DNA of 64,000 nt from RBG-13-43-22 sp040755035 (GTDB taxonomy: Bacteria; Desulfobacterota; RBG-13-43-22): assembly GCA_040755035.1 (NCBI GenBank), contig JBFMBU010000082.1:1-64000 (forward strand). Reading direction: 5' to 3'. This document shows, in pieces, positions 40,117 through 47,963 of this stretch. Numbering within the stretch: the first letter of the stretch is position 1; each line of letters begins with the position of its first letter. The position numbers and the translations under genes are program-made. The notes beneath the pieces are model-generated. The model had not been told where the DNA came from and did no database searches. It saw only the letters and a list, made by a program, of their open reading frames with translations.

Positions 40117-40428
40117 AAAGGATCGGGGAGGTTTTCTTTTTGGGGTTGTCCACCCTGAACCTGGGAGCTTCTTTGCCGGGCAAATTATTTATCTAAACCG
40201 AGAGCAGGCCTTCACCGGAGATGGAAACGGGTCGGTCGGCTTTGCCGACCAAAGAGGAGGCTTCCAAAGGAAGCCGGGCTGTATGCCCTGCCTCGAACAT
40301 AACTTAGCTGGACTGGCCGGGAGGTCGATAGACCGACCTCAAAGAAAACCCCCCTGCGGGGGCCGGGATAGGGCGACCAATTACCCTTTGGACAATCCCC
40401 AAAAAGAAAACCTCCCCGATCCTTTTTT
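40117..40428 (+). ncRNA. Candidate structured non-coding RNA with long terminal stem
   Basis: The left arm AAAGGATCGGGGAGG at 40117-40131 continues through TTTTCTTTTTGGGG and TTGTCC to 40151. It pairs almost perfectly, with one bulge, with the right arm from GGACAAT at 40390 through CCCCAAAAAGAAAACC to GATCC at 40422, and a T-run follows (40423-40428). Inside are several independent perfect hairpins: TTTGC/GCAAA (40172-40184), GGTCGGC/GCCGACC (40234-40250), a GAGG/CCTC junction at 40254-40294 enclosing GGCTTCC/GGAAGCC and GGGC/GCCC stems, GAGGTCG/CGACCTC (40321-40340), and CCCCC/GGGGG (40350-40362). The open frame across it has no recognisable domain. It does not match RNase P, tmRNA, SRP, 6S or a riboswitch that I can recognise. 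Confidence 0.6.
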
Positions 40429-40612
40429 GTCTATATTATTTTGAGACCCTTAATAATTCCTGTTCTAGAATAAATTCTATCCCCGTTGCCTAACCTTCAA
40501 TTCTTAATTTACCAAACGATAACTGAAGTTTTTTTTAAGAATTATAGATTCTTATCGTTGCTGATCGCTTAAGCGGTCAAAAAAGAAAATACACCATATA
40601 TAGTATTTTTTC

Positions 40613-40735
40613 TTGACTTTTATACAATTAGTTGTATTAATAGCGGACAATGGCATAGGCGGCCTGTCCGCTGGGCATGGCCAACCCTCCTTCCAAACCT
40701 TAAGGCCACACCCCGGGAAGGACCTCCGGGGTGTG
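40613..40735 (+). promoter_or_regulatory. Promoter and structured leader of the polysaccharide deacetylase
   Basis: TTGACT (40613-40618) and TATTAA (40635-40640) are 16 bases apart. Two perfect hairpins follow: AGCGGACA/TGTCCGCT (40642-40672) and CACACCCCGG/CCGGGGTGTG (40707-40735). A GAGGAG site lies just before the ATG at 40759. The second hairpin has no T-run, so it may be a regulatory leader rather than a terminator; no known riboswitch was recognised. Confidence 0.5.
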
Positions 40736-40758
40736 CAAACACCGAATGAATCGAGGAG

Positions 40759-41529
40759 ATGAACAGACGGGCTTTTCTATTCCAAAGCGGATCAATATTC
40801 CTTTCCGGATTCCTGGGTCCCGGCACCTGGTCAAGGGCCTTTGGTTTTTCTAATCCGGGAAAAACATCCCTTCCCCGGATAGCCCTCATTATCGATGATT
40901 TTGGATATTCCCGTTCCCAGGCCAAATGGTTTTGGGATCTCGGGGTGCCTATCACCTTCGCCATATTGCCCAAACTGGAAAAATCCCTTGATCTGGCCCA
41001 TGAAATTCACGCCCGGGGCCATGAAATCATGCTCCATCAACCCATGGAACCCCAGGACAGTCATCTGAATCCGGGACCGGGAGCCATTTTTGTCGGATAT
41101 GGGGCGGAGCGGATAAAAAATGTGGTTCAGGAAAACATTGCCGCCATTCCCTATGCCTCGGGGGTCAACAACCACATGGGCTCCCGATTAACCGAATGTC
41201 AAAGAGAAATGCAGGCAGTGCTCCATGTCGTGGAACAACATGACCTTTTCTTTGTAGACAGCTTCACCTCGACTCAGTCCGTAGCTTACCGTGAGGCCAG
41301 TAAAAGGCAACTGCCCTCCGCCCGTCGTAATGTTTTCCTGGATCATTATCGCATTGAAGCGCAAATCCTTAATCAGCTACTGCAATTGGAATTCCATGCC
41401 CGAGCCCACGGCAGCGCCATCGGCATTGGTCACCCCTACCCGGAGACATCCAGGGCCATTGCCCGTTACCTCACCGCTCCTCATAACCCCGCTAAATATT
41501 TGGTGCACATGTCCATGGTTCTGGGTTGA
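40759..41529 (+). CDS. Divergent polysaccharide deacetylase family protein
   Basis: The signal peptide starts with an arginine pair (MNRRAFLFQSGSIFLSGFLG). The mature domain has PRIALIIDDFGYSRSQAKWF, ITFAILPKLEKS, HARGHEIMLHQPMEP, VNNHMGSRLTECQREMQAVL, FFVDSFTS and GIGHPYPETSRAI. This is the divergent polysaccharide deacetylase family (YibQ-like), related to NodB hydrolases, probably acting on periplasmic glycans. It is 256 residues, normal length. Confidence 0.88.
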   Translation: MNRRAFLFQSGSIFLSGFLGPGTWSRAFGFSNPGKTSLPRIALIIDDFGYSRSQAKWFWDLGVPITFAILPKLEKSLDLAHEIHARGHEIMLHQPMEPQDSHLNPGPGAIFVGYGAERIKNVVQENIAAIPYASGVNNHMGSRLTECQREMQAVLHVVEQHDLFFVDSFTSTQSVAYREASKRQLPSARRNVFLDHYRIEAQILNQLLQLEFHARAHGSAIGIGHPYPETSRAIARYLTAPHNPAKYLVHMSMVLG

Positions 41530-41544
41530 TGAGAAAGGGACCCG

Positions 41545-42216
41545 TTAACGCTGTTCCCTGGTAGCGGCTAATTGGGCCCATTTTTCCTTGAAGACCGAAA
41601 AAATCCTTTCTTTCCTCCCCTCATCCCAGTTGGGGTCCCAGCCCAGTCCCAAATCCTCCTTGACCAGGATAATGGAGATTTGGGTCATCCGCGGTTTGGC
41701 CTCGATAATGGTGGTTACTGTGCAGACCCTGAAGGGAGACTTGCAGTCCGTGCACTTCCCTTCCAGGGAACAGGGCGTTTTCAGACCCGCATTCCTGGCG
41801 ATGGCAGGAGCAATGACGTTTTTAATACGGCACAGGGCCGAAGGAACATCGGCCACCACCTTATTAATACCGGCCACCACGATCACCAGCTTGGGTCCGA
41901 AGATCATATTAGTCACCCGGTTGCCGGTCATGTCGGTGTTGACCAGCTTTCCATCCGCTGTTATGGCATTGCTCCCGGTCAGATAGATATCAGGACGGGA
42001 CCGGGTTAGCTGTCCCTTCTTTAAAAGGTCATCAAAGATCCCCAGTTGCATCAAGGTGGTGGATCCTCCCATCCCGACCTTGGCCTCGGGAGGGATCATG
42101 CTTAAAACCAGAGCGCCGGCCTCTATTGCCGTTTCAACGATTTCTACCGGTTCAAAGCGGTTGGATTTGAGGGCCTTTATCGCGGTCTGGATCTCCTGCT
42201 CTCTATGGTCACCCAT
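41545..42216 (-). CDS. LUD-domain protein (LutC-like)
   Basis: A 223-residue protein with VGMGGSTTLMQLGIFDDL, DIYLTGSNAITADGKLVNTD and MIFGPKLVIVVAGINKVVAD, matching the LUD domain (DUF162) of LutC/YkgG proteins, which in LutABC oxidise lactate. A Cys-rich CSLEGKCTDCKSPFRVC segment near the C-terminus may bind a metal or Fe-S cluster. It directly abuts the activase gene (stop and start adjacent), so the two are translated together, although LutA/LutB partners are absent. Confidence 0.82.
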   Translation of the reverse strand: MGDHREQEIQTAIKALKSNRFEPVEIVETAIEAGALVLSMIPPEAKVGMGGSTTLMQLGIFDDLLKKGQLTRSRPDIYLTGSNAITADGKLVNTDMTGNRVTNMIFGPKLVIVVAGINKVVADVPSALCRIKNVIAPAIARNAGLKTPCSLEGKCTDCKSPFRVCTVTTIIEAKPRMTQISIILVKEDLGLGWDPNWDEGRKERIFSVFKEKWAQLAATREQR

Positions 42217-43026
42217 TTAGTATTTCCTTTCTTCCTGAAGCCTTTCGGCCAGTTTATAGATGGCCTCCATTCCATAGCCCTCCAGGCAGCAGCCCAGAGC
42301 TCCGTTGAATTGCGGATCAACCGGGAGGGTAACCTCTTGGCCATAACGAAGGGAAAGCAGGGTCCTCACTCCTCGATTTAAGGCCACCCCGCCGGCCAAC
42401 ACTAAAGGTAAGGGGGGATAACGACGGATCATCTGCATAATCCGTCGGGCGACCGAGTCATTGATTCCGGCGCAGATTCTTTTCAAGGGGATCTGTTCCA
42501 TAAGCAGACTGATGATCTCGCTTTCTCCGAAAATGGCACAGGTATTATTGATCTGAACCGGATTTTCCATTTCCAGGGAAAGTCTTTTTATGCTCAGGTT
42601 TAAAAGTCTGGCCATATTTTCCAGATAGCGGCCGGTCCCGGCGGCACACTTGTCGTTGGTCTGAAAATCCATGACTTTTTTCCCCTTAACTAAAAGGACC
42701 TTGCTGTCCTGCCCTCCCAATTCAACCATTATGAAATCCGAGAGGCCGGTTTGAAAACAGGTCCCGCGGAAATGGGCCCGGATCTCGGTGATAGCCCTTA
42801 TTTTTTCCCCCAGAAGATGTTTGCCGTAGCCGGTTATCGTTAAGGTTTTTTCCGGGGGAAGGCCAAAATCCCTCAAGACCTGGGAATACCCCTGCTTTTT
42901 CCCCTGTTCGTCAAGCCGACGGGTTAAAAAGTCAACGGTATCGACCCGGATTTTTCTTAAGGACTTGAAATCCATGGTCTGAACAATCTTGATAAATCGA
43001 CTTCCCAGATCTATTCCTGTCGGCAT
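42217..43026 (-). CDS. 2-hydroxyacyl-CoA dehydratase activase (BadF/HgdC family ATPase)
   Basis: A 269-residue ASKHA-fold protein: GIDLGSRFIKIVQTMD at the start, VELGGQDSKVLLVKGKKVMD, and the cluster-holding CAAGTGRYLENMARLL with a second Cys in NNTCAIFGESEIISLL. These two cysteines per monomer bind the bridging [4Fe-4S] cluster of the dimer. The protein uses ATP to drive an electron into its partner dehydratase or double-cubane protein, encoded upstream. The C-terminal LVLAGGVALNRGVRTLL is the conserved activator end. Confidence 0.9.
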   Translation of the reverse strand: MPTGIDLGSRFIKIVQTMDFKSLRKIRVDTVDFLTRRLDEQGKKQGYSQVLRDFGLPPEKTLTITGYGKHLLGEKIRAITEIRAHFRGTCFQTGLSDFIMVELGGQDSKVLLVKGKKVMDFQTNDKCAAGTGRYLENMARLLNLSIKRLSLEMENPVQINNTCAIFGESEIISLLMEQIPLKRICAGINDSVARRIMQMIRRYPPLPLVLAGGVALNRGVRTLLSLRYGQEVTLPVDPQFNGALGCCLEGYGMEAIYKLAERLQEERKY

Positions 43027-43143
43027 TCCTTTTCCTTTTTTATTACCGTGCCCAGGTAGGTATTATTCATTCCTGGCAGGGGTTGGAATAAAACCCTGGT
43101 TCAATTATTCCGCGTTCCGAAATCCGGAATCGAAAATCGAGAT

Positions 43144-44178
43144 CTATTTTCTCAGCAAATCGATGAAGGCCTCGATCCGAAAACGGGTCCGCCGGTCAAT
43201 AGGGCCTGGTTTATCCCCTTCCAGGGTCAAAATCGGAAGGGAAAGATGCTTTCGGATCAAAAAGTCCTGCACCTGGCGGAAACAGAAGGTCTGAGTATAA
43301 TGGATCAAGCCGTCCAGGTTTCTCTCCTGCACGGCTTGCCGGATATCATTTATCCGGCCAAAGATATCATAGGGATAGGTATAAGCCAGATATTGACTAA
43401 GCAGGTCTTTGCTAAAATGAGGCATGCTGAATTGGCGCTGAATTTCATTAAAAACCACCCGGCCGCCAGTCTGTTCGATAAATTCGTACAAACCGGATTG
43501 AATGGGTGGAATGCCGACATATCCCAGCCTGACCGAGGTTCTGATAGGGGATCGACGGTAGATTTCATTCAAAAAGGCTGCCAATTCCCTTTCAAAACGA
43601 TCCAGGTCCCCGTTGAAATCGGAGCTATTAACCAGGAAAAGGTGATTTTCCCAACCGTGTATTCGGTTCCCTTGCCAGGTTTCGCGGTCCAAGTCCGCCA
43701 GTTGGATCCGAAGGGAATGTATCCTTTTTTTCATACGTCGGACCTGATTCCAGTTGGTCCCGAAATCATCCATAAGGGCTTCCAGGTTATTTTTGAGCAG
43801 ATCGGGGTTCTTGTCAAAGGGATAATTGAAATGGATGACCCGGATCCCCTGATCTTCAAGAATTTCGGTCAGGGCCTGGGTGTTGCTGCAATCCCCCTGG
43901 GTGACGGCGATAACGGTCCGGATCTCAGGCCTGGCCTGGAGAGCGGAATAAATACCCTTGATCCAACTGCACAAGGTTCGGGGAAAACCCTTTTCTTCAG
44001 CCTCCTCCACCCAGGTTGCCGCCTGAGGCGAGGAGATAAAGACATTATTCAGGTCCACCGGCTTGAGGCCGGCGGCATAAAGGATTTCCACCGGGACCGT
44101 GGAGGTGATGCCGATAAACCGATTTTCAATATCCATGGATTCCCGTTGAAGATTTTTAAGACCCTTAAAATTTCTCAT
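43144..44178 (-). CDS. 2-hydroxyacyl-CoA dehydratase D-component family protein, possibly DCCP-like
   Basis: A 344-residue protein that begins, after a possibly untranslated N-terminal tail (internal ATG at 44136), with ENRFIGITSTVPVEILYAAG, the HgdB-family start. It contains exactly three cysteines (C70, C97 and C299): LCSWIKGIYSAL, VTQGDCSNTQALTEIL and LIHYTQTFCFRQVQDF, as in single-cluster HgdB-like subunits. It is a lone subunit with its own activase and no A-subunit. This points to a reductive enzyme of the dehydratase/double-cubane-cluster protein group rather than a classic two-subunit dehydratase. Confidence 0.75.
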   Translation of the reverse strand: MRNFKGLKNLQRESMDIENRFIGITSTVPVEILYAAGLKPVDLNNVFISSPQAATWVEEAEEKGFPRTLCSWIKGIYSALQARPEIRTVIAVTQGDCSNTQALTEILEDQGIRVIHFNYPFDKNPDLLKNNLEALMDDFGTNWNQVRRMKKRIHSLRIQLADLDRETWQGNRIHGWENHLFLVNSSDFNGDLDRFERELAAFLNEIYRRSPIRTSVRLGYVGIPPIQSGLYEFIEQTGGRVVFNEIQRQFSMPHFSKDLLSQYLAYTYPYDIFGRINDIRQAVQERNLDGLIHYTQTFCFRQVQDFLIRKHLSLPILTLEGDKPGPIDRRTRFRIEAFIDLLRK

Positions 44179-44303
44179 AAATATTCGGCTTCCCGGGCCT
44201 GCTACCTTTTAAACATAAGCGACTTAAAGAGTCAAACAAGAAAAGAGGGAAACCGGGGGGCATTAGGCGCTTATGAATAGAATTCTACGCAAATTGGATA
44301 GGA

Positions 44304-44470
44304 TTATTAACAGTCTCATAAGATGGTCTCGCAAAAAGTCGTCACAGCACGGTATTGTCATTTCGACCAAAGGGAGAAATCTTGAAATCATTAAAGATTT
44401 CTCGTCGCTCCACTCCTCGAAATGACAGAAATTGACTTTTTGCGAGACCGTCTTATGAGACCCTTAATAA
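44304..44470. repeat. MITE-like fold-back element with ~37-bp terminal inverted repeats
   Basis: TCTCATAAGATGGTCTCGC (44314-44332) and GCGAGACCGTCTTATGAGA (44442-44460) are inverted repeats with one mismatch, extended outward by ATTATTAA/TTAATAAT and inward by AAAAAGTC/GACTTTTT. Inner TGTCATTTCGA/TCGAAATGACA arms (around 44357-44367 and 44417-44427) form a second stem. No transposase is present, so it would depend on one elsewhere. Confidence 0.75.
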
Positions 44471-44487
44471 TTCTAAAAGAGGAATTT

Positions 44488-44549
44488 AACCCGGACCAAA
44501 TGAGGAATTTTGGGATTTCCAACTTTGGTTCCGGCTGGTCCGGGTTGGG
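44488..44549 (+). repeat. REP-like palindromic element, copy 6
   Basis: AACCCGGACCAAATGAGG to GGCTGGTCCGGGTTGG, 17 bp from the MITE-like element. Its left flank (TTCTAAAAGAGGAATT) matches that of copy 4, so the conserved unit is longer than the palindrome itself. Confidence 0.82.
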
Positions 44550-44701
44550 AGTCACTTCAAATTGTTAGGTTTTTACACTTTGCCTTGCCAATGTAAATCT
44601 CTTGATTCCTTTACCTTCTTAGTTTATATTCATATCTGTGTATTTTATCATGACCGGCGCAGGAAAGGAAGGAGTCCATTTTCTCAAGGGTCATCGTTCC
44701 C

Positions 44702-45010
44702 ATGCCATCCACAAAAAACAAGACAATAAAGACCGCCAAACCTCGAAATAGTAAAAAACAGCCCTCCCCTGCGGAAAAACAAGCCCCGGACAAGGTGGAT
44801 GATCCCACCGAACGGGAGTTTCTGTTCCAATCCTTTCACGACATGCGCAATCCCCTGCATACTATAATGGGTTATACCAATATGGTTTTAAAAAAAACCA
44901 GGGACCAAATTCCGGAAAAACAACAGGAGAACCTGGAGAAGGTCCTCCAAAGCGCCGAAAAACTCAGAGAAATTGTGGACCGGATGGTAGCCCGTTACCG
45001 TATGGAATGA
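44702..45010 (+). CDS. Stand-alone HisKA dimerisation/phosphoacceptor protein
   Basis: A 102-residue protein with a Lys/Pro-rich N-terminal third and then one H-box, SFHDMRNPLHTIMGYTNMVL (His46), followed by QENLEKVLQSAEKLREIVDR, the second helix of the dimerisation hairpin. There is no HATPase domain before the stop, and none is read in the 33 bp to the next gene. It lies just upstream of the sigma-54 activator, so it may act as a phosphotransfer or phosphatase partner. Alternatively it is a truncated sensor. Confidence 0.7.
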   Translation: MPSTKNKTIKTAKPRNSKKQPSPAEKQAPDKVDDPTEREFLFQSFHDMRNPLHTIMGYTNMVLKKTRDQIPEKQQENLEKVLQSAEKLREIVDRMVARYRME

Positions 45011-45043
45011 AGCTTCAATATCTGAAAAGAGAGGTTGGAAGCC

Positions 45044-46450
45044 ATGCCCCAGACCAATCAAATCCTGATCGTTGAAGACGACCCTTTGGAGGCCGACCTT
45101 TTATCCCAGGAGCTGGCCGATCATGGATACAAAACCCGCTGGGCCAAAGACGGAGCGGAAGCCTTGGAACAGATCAAGTATTCTCCACCGGATCTGGTTC
45201 TCCTGGATATCATGCTGCCCGGTATGGATGGTTTTGAGGTGGTTAAAGAGATTAAGTCCCATCCCAAAACCCGCACCATCCCGGTCATAATGGTCACTGC
45301 CCTGGCCGATCTGGATCAACAGGTGAAAGGTCTGGATTCAGGGGCTGATGATTATATTACCAAACCCTTTAAGCCCTTTGAATTACTGGCCCGGGTGCGT
45401 TCCATGCTTCGTATCCGGAGGATGTATCTGGATCTGTCTTCCACCAAAGCCAGGTTGAAGGAGTCCCGGGAAGAAAACGATTTTCTTAGGAAAGAGATCC
45501 AGGGGAAATATACCTTTGAAAACCTGATAGGCAGCAGTCCGGCGATTAAAAAGGTTTATTATTTAATGGAAAAGGCCATTGAAAGCCCGGTGTCGGTATT
45601 GATTCTTGGGGAAACCGGAACGGGCAAAGAATTGGTGGCCCGTTCCATTCATTATAACAGCACCAGGAAGGACAAACCCTTTGTCGCCCAGAATTGTGCG
45701 GCCCTGCCGGAAACCCTGCTGGAGAGCGAACTTTTCGGTCATAAGAAAGGGGCTTTTACCGGGGCGGTGGTAGATAAAAAGGGCCTTTTCGAAACAGCTC
45801 ATAAAGGAACCATCTTTTTAGATGAAATCGGCGACACCCCTCCGGCCTTACAAGTGCGATTGTTAAGAGTGTTGCAGGAGGGAGAAATCCGTCGGGTAGG
45901 GGAGGTGCATCCCATTAAGGTTGATGTCCGGGTGATTACCGCCACCCACCAGGACTTAAAAACCGAGATTGAGAGCGGCAGATTTCGGGAAGACCTATAT
46001 TACCGGATTCAGACTTTTCCCATTCCCCTGCCCCCTTTGAGGGAACGAAACGGGGATATCCCTTTACTGGTGGAGCATTTCCTGAACAAATACTGTCAGC
46101 GTATGGAAAAACAATGCGGGATAAGGCCGGACTGCCTGGACCTGCTGGACCGCTATCCCTTTCCGGGTAATATCCGGGAGCTGGAAAATGAAATCGCCCG
46201 GGCTATGACCCTGGTCTCTGACCAGGGTACCATCACCCCTGATTTTTTTTCCGATTCCATTCGAAACGCCGCCCATCTCCCTCCGAACAGCAAACAGGGT
46301 ACCGTTCAGGCCGTAACCGACCGCCTGGAACGTTCCTTGGTACAAAAAGCCCTGGAAGAATCCGGTGGCAACAGGACACGGGCCGCTGAAAAACTGGGGT
46401 TGAGCCGCCGGGGCTTGCTGAATAAAATTCGAAGATTTGGCTTAGAGTGA
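45044..46450 (+). CDS. NtrC-family sigma-54-dependent response regulator
   Basis: The N-terminal receiver has phospho-Asp D55 in DLVLLDIMLPG. The central AAA+ domain has Walker A GETGTGKE (189-196), the sigma-54 contact loop GAFTGA (236-241), and Walker B GTIFLDEIGD. The C-terminal Fis-type HTH ends NRTRAAEKLGLSRRGLLNKI. GAGAGG precedes ATG 45044. It should activate transcription at -24/-12 promoters. The downstream mobA and fdhD genes are coupled to it, hinting that the regulon includes molybdoenzyme assembly. Confidence 0.93.
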   Translation: MPQTNQILIVEDDPLEADLLSQELADHGYKTRWAKDGAEALEQIKYSPPDLVLLDIMLPGMDGFEVVKEIKSHPKTRTIPVIMVTALADLDQQVKGLDSGADDYITKPFKPFELLARVRSMLRIRRMYLDLSSTKARLKESREENDFLRKEIQGKYTFENLIGSSPAIKKVYYLMEKAIESPVSVLILGETGTGKELVARSIHYNSTRKDKPFVAQNCAALPETLLESELFGHKKGAFTGAVVDKKGLFETAHKGTIFLDEIGDTPPALQVRLLRVLQEGEIRRVGEVHPIKVDVRVITATHQDLKTEIESGRFREDLYYRIQTFPIPLPPLRERNGDIPLLVEHFLNKYCQRMEKQCGIRPDCLDLLDRYPFPGNIRELENEIARAMTLVSDQGTITPDFFSDSIRNAAHLPPNSKQGTVQAVTDRLERSLVQKALEESGGNRTRAAEKLGLSRRGLLNKIRRFGLE

Positions 46451-47061
46451 TGAAATATCCTTATGCCGGTGTCATTTTAGCCGGGGGGTTGAATCGACGA
46501 ATGGATGGCCAGAACAAGGCCTTCCTTTCCGTGGGAGACCAATCCATCATCGGCAGATTAGTAGAGCTGTTTGAGGGGTTATTCGAACAGGTGATCCTGG
46601 TCAGCAACCAGCCTCTGGATTTTGTCGCCTGGGACTGCCTGATTGTTAAGGACCTGCTTCATACCAGAGGTTCTCTGACCGGGGTCCATACCGGGTTATT
46701 CTACACCCGGTCTTCCCATGCCTTTGTCACCGCTTGTGATATGCCTTTTATAAAACCGGAAATAATCCGTCTGCTTCTGGATGACCTGGATCCCAAATGG
46801 GACGTGGTCGTCCCGGTGACCAGCGAAGGCTATCAACCCCTTTGCGCCCTCTATTCCAAAAGATGTCTAAAGGTCATCGAGGATCAGGTAAGACAAGGAA
46901 ATATGAAGATTTCCAGGCTGTATTCCAAAGTCAAAATCAGGAAAATCCCCGAAGAACCGTTGCGGAAAGTGGATCCAGAATTGATCTCCTTTTTCAATAT
47001 CAACACCCAGGAGGATTTAACCCTGTCTCAGAAGATGGAGGGCTTCATTTCCAATGTCTGA
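46450..47061 (+). CDS. mobA: MobA-like molybdenum cofactor guanylyltransferase
   Basis: A 204-residue nucleotidyltransferase with GVILAGGLNRRMDGQNKAFL, the GTP-binding loop; the family consensus RMGxxK is slightly altered to RMDGQNK. FVTACDMPFIKPEII provides the metal-binding Asp, and VVPVTSEGYQPLCALYSKRC is the family end block. It adds GMP to molybdopterin to make the bis-MGD cofactor of enzymes such as formate dehydrogenase. The ATG overlaps the stop of the regulator gene (TGATG), and fdhD overlaps its 3' end by 8 bp. Confidence 0.88.
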   Translation: MKYPYAGVILAGGLNRRMDGQNKAFLSVGDQSIIGRLVELFEGLFEQVILVSNQPLDFVAWDCLIVKDLLHTRGSLTGVHTGLFYTRSSHAFVTACDMPFIKPEIIRLLLDDLDPKWDVVVPVTSEGYQPLCALYSKRCLKVIEDQVRQGNMKISRLYSKVKIRKIPEEPLRKVDPELISFFNINTQEDLTLSQKMEGFISNV

Positions 47062-47848
47062 CCATGATCACAGGTTTGAAACCAGAAAAGTTTTCCGATT
47101 GACCGACCAGGGTTTGACAGAGCAGGAACGGCCCATTGTCCGCGAGGTCCCTTTGACCATCTATTTAAATGACCAGGAAATCGTTACCCTGTTGTGTCTC
47201 GGAGACTATCAGGAGAGTCTGGCTATCGGTTTTTTAAAGTCCGAAGGGCTGATCAGTCAGGTCGATGATCTGAAATCCGTTTTTGTAGATACGGAAAATA
47301 ATCTGGTCCGGGTGGAGGTAAGCGAAGACACCAGCCTGACGGAAAAGCTTTTTTCCCGCCGGACCGTAACCTCCGGCTGCGGCAAGGGGACAACCTTCTA
47401 TAATGCCCTGGATACACTGATAATGAGCCGGGTCGATTCCCGGCTGGTCATCACTGTCAATCAGGTCTTTCATTTAATGCGCCGCTTGGTGGAAGACTCA
47501 GAGCTTTACAAGATCACTGGCGGGACTCACAACTCGGCCCTGGCCACTGTGGATGACCTGGTCCTCTTTCGAACGGATATCGGCCGGCACAATGCTGTGG
47601 ATAAAATTTACGGGGAATGCTTTCTAAAGAAAAAAGCTTTATTGGACAAGGTTCTGATCACCACCGGCCGGATCACCTCTGAAATCCTGATCAAGACCGG
47701 CCGCATGGGGATTCCGGTTTTAATTTCCCGCTCAGCCGCCACCTCTCTGGCCATTTCCCTGGCCGAACAGATTGGGGTCACCCTCATCGGCTATGTCCGG
47801 GGGAGGAATCTGGTGGTCTATACGGGGAGGGAGCGGGTAGTCGGCTAA
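47054..47848 (+). CDS. fdhD: Formate dehydrogenase accessory sulfurtransferase FdhD
   Basis: A 264-residue protein with VPLTIYLNDQEIVTLLCLGD, AIGFLKSEGLI, TGGTHNSALATVDDLVLFRT, DIGRHNAVDKIYGE and SRSAATSLAISLAEQIGVTL. FdhD passes sulfur from IscS to the molybdenum cofactor of formate dehydrogenase. The catalytic loop here is SGCGKGTTF with only C109; the second Cys of the E. coli C-x-x-C pair is Gly. Single-Cys variants do occur, so activity is not excluded. Confidence 0.93.
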   Translation: MSDHDHRFETRKVFRLTDQGLTEQERPIVREVPLTIYLNDQEIVTLLCLGDYQESLAIGFLKSEGLISQVDDLKSVFVDTENNLVRVEVSEDTSLTEKLFSRRTVTSGCGKGTTFYNALDTLIMSRVDSRLVITVNQVFHLMRRLVEDSELYKITGGTHNSALATVDDLVLFRTDIGRHNAVDKIYGECFLKKKALLDKVLITTGRITSEILIKTGRMGIPVLISRSAATSLAISLAEQIGVTLIGYVRGRNLVVYTGRERVVG

Positions 47849-47963
47849 GCAGGATAAAATCACGTTAGAAGTTAAGGGTTCAGAGTGATATTTCAAAGGA
47901 GCTACCGATAATACCACTACCTTTGATTTCCTTTCTTCGCCTGATATTAAGGGAAAACCTTCC

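Noticed and set aside
40117..40428. Retron msr-msd RNA interpretation
   Set aside because: Long complementary ends would fit, but no reverse transcriptase gene is adjacent or elsewhere in the window.
40106..40444. 112-codon plus-strand frame
   Set aside because: It runs through both arms and all hairpins of the folded element and shows no protein-like conservation.
43246..44280. Long plus-strand open frame of 344 codons opposite the HgdB-like gene
   Set aside because: It is a shadow frame; the minus-strand protein has clear family motifs and this one has none.
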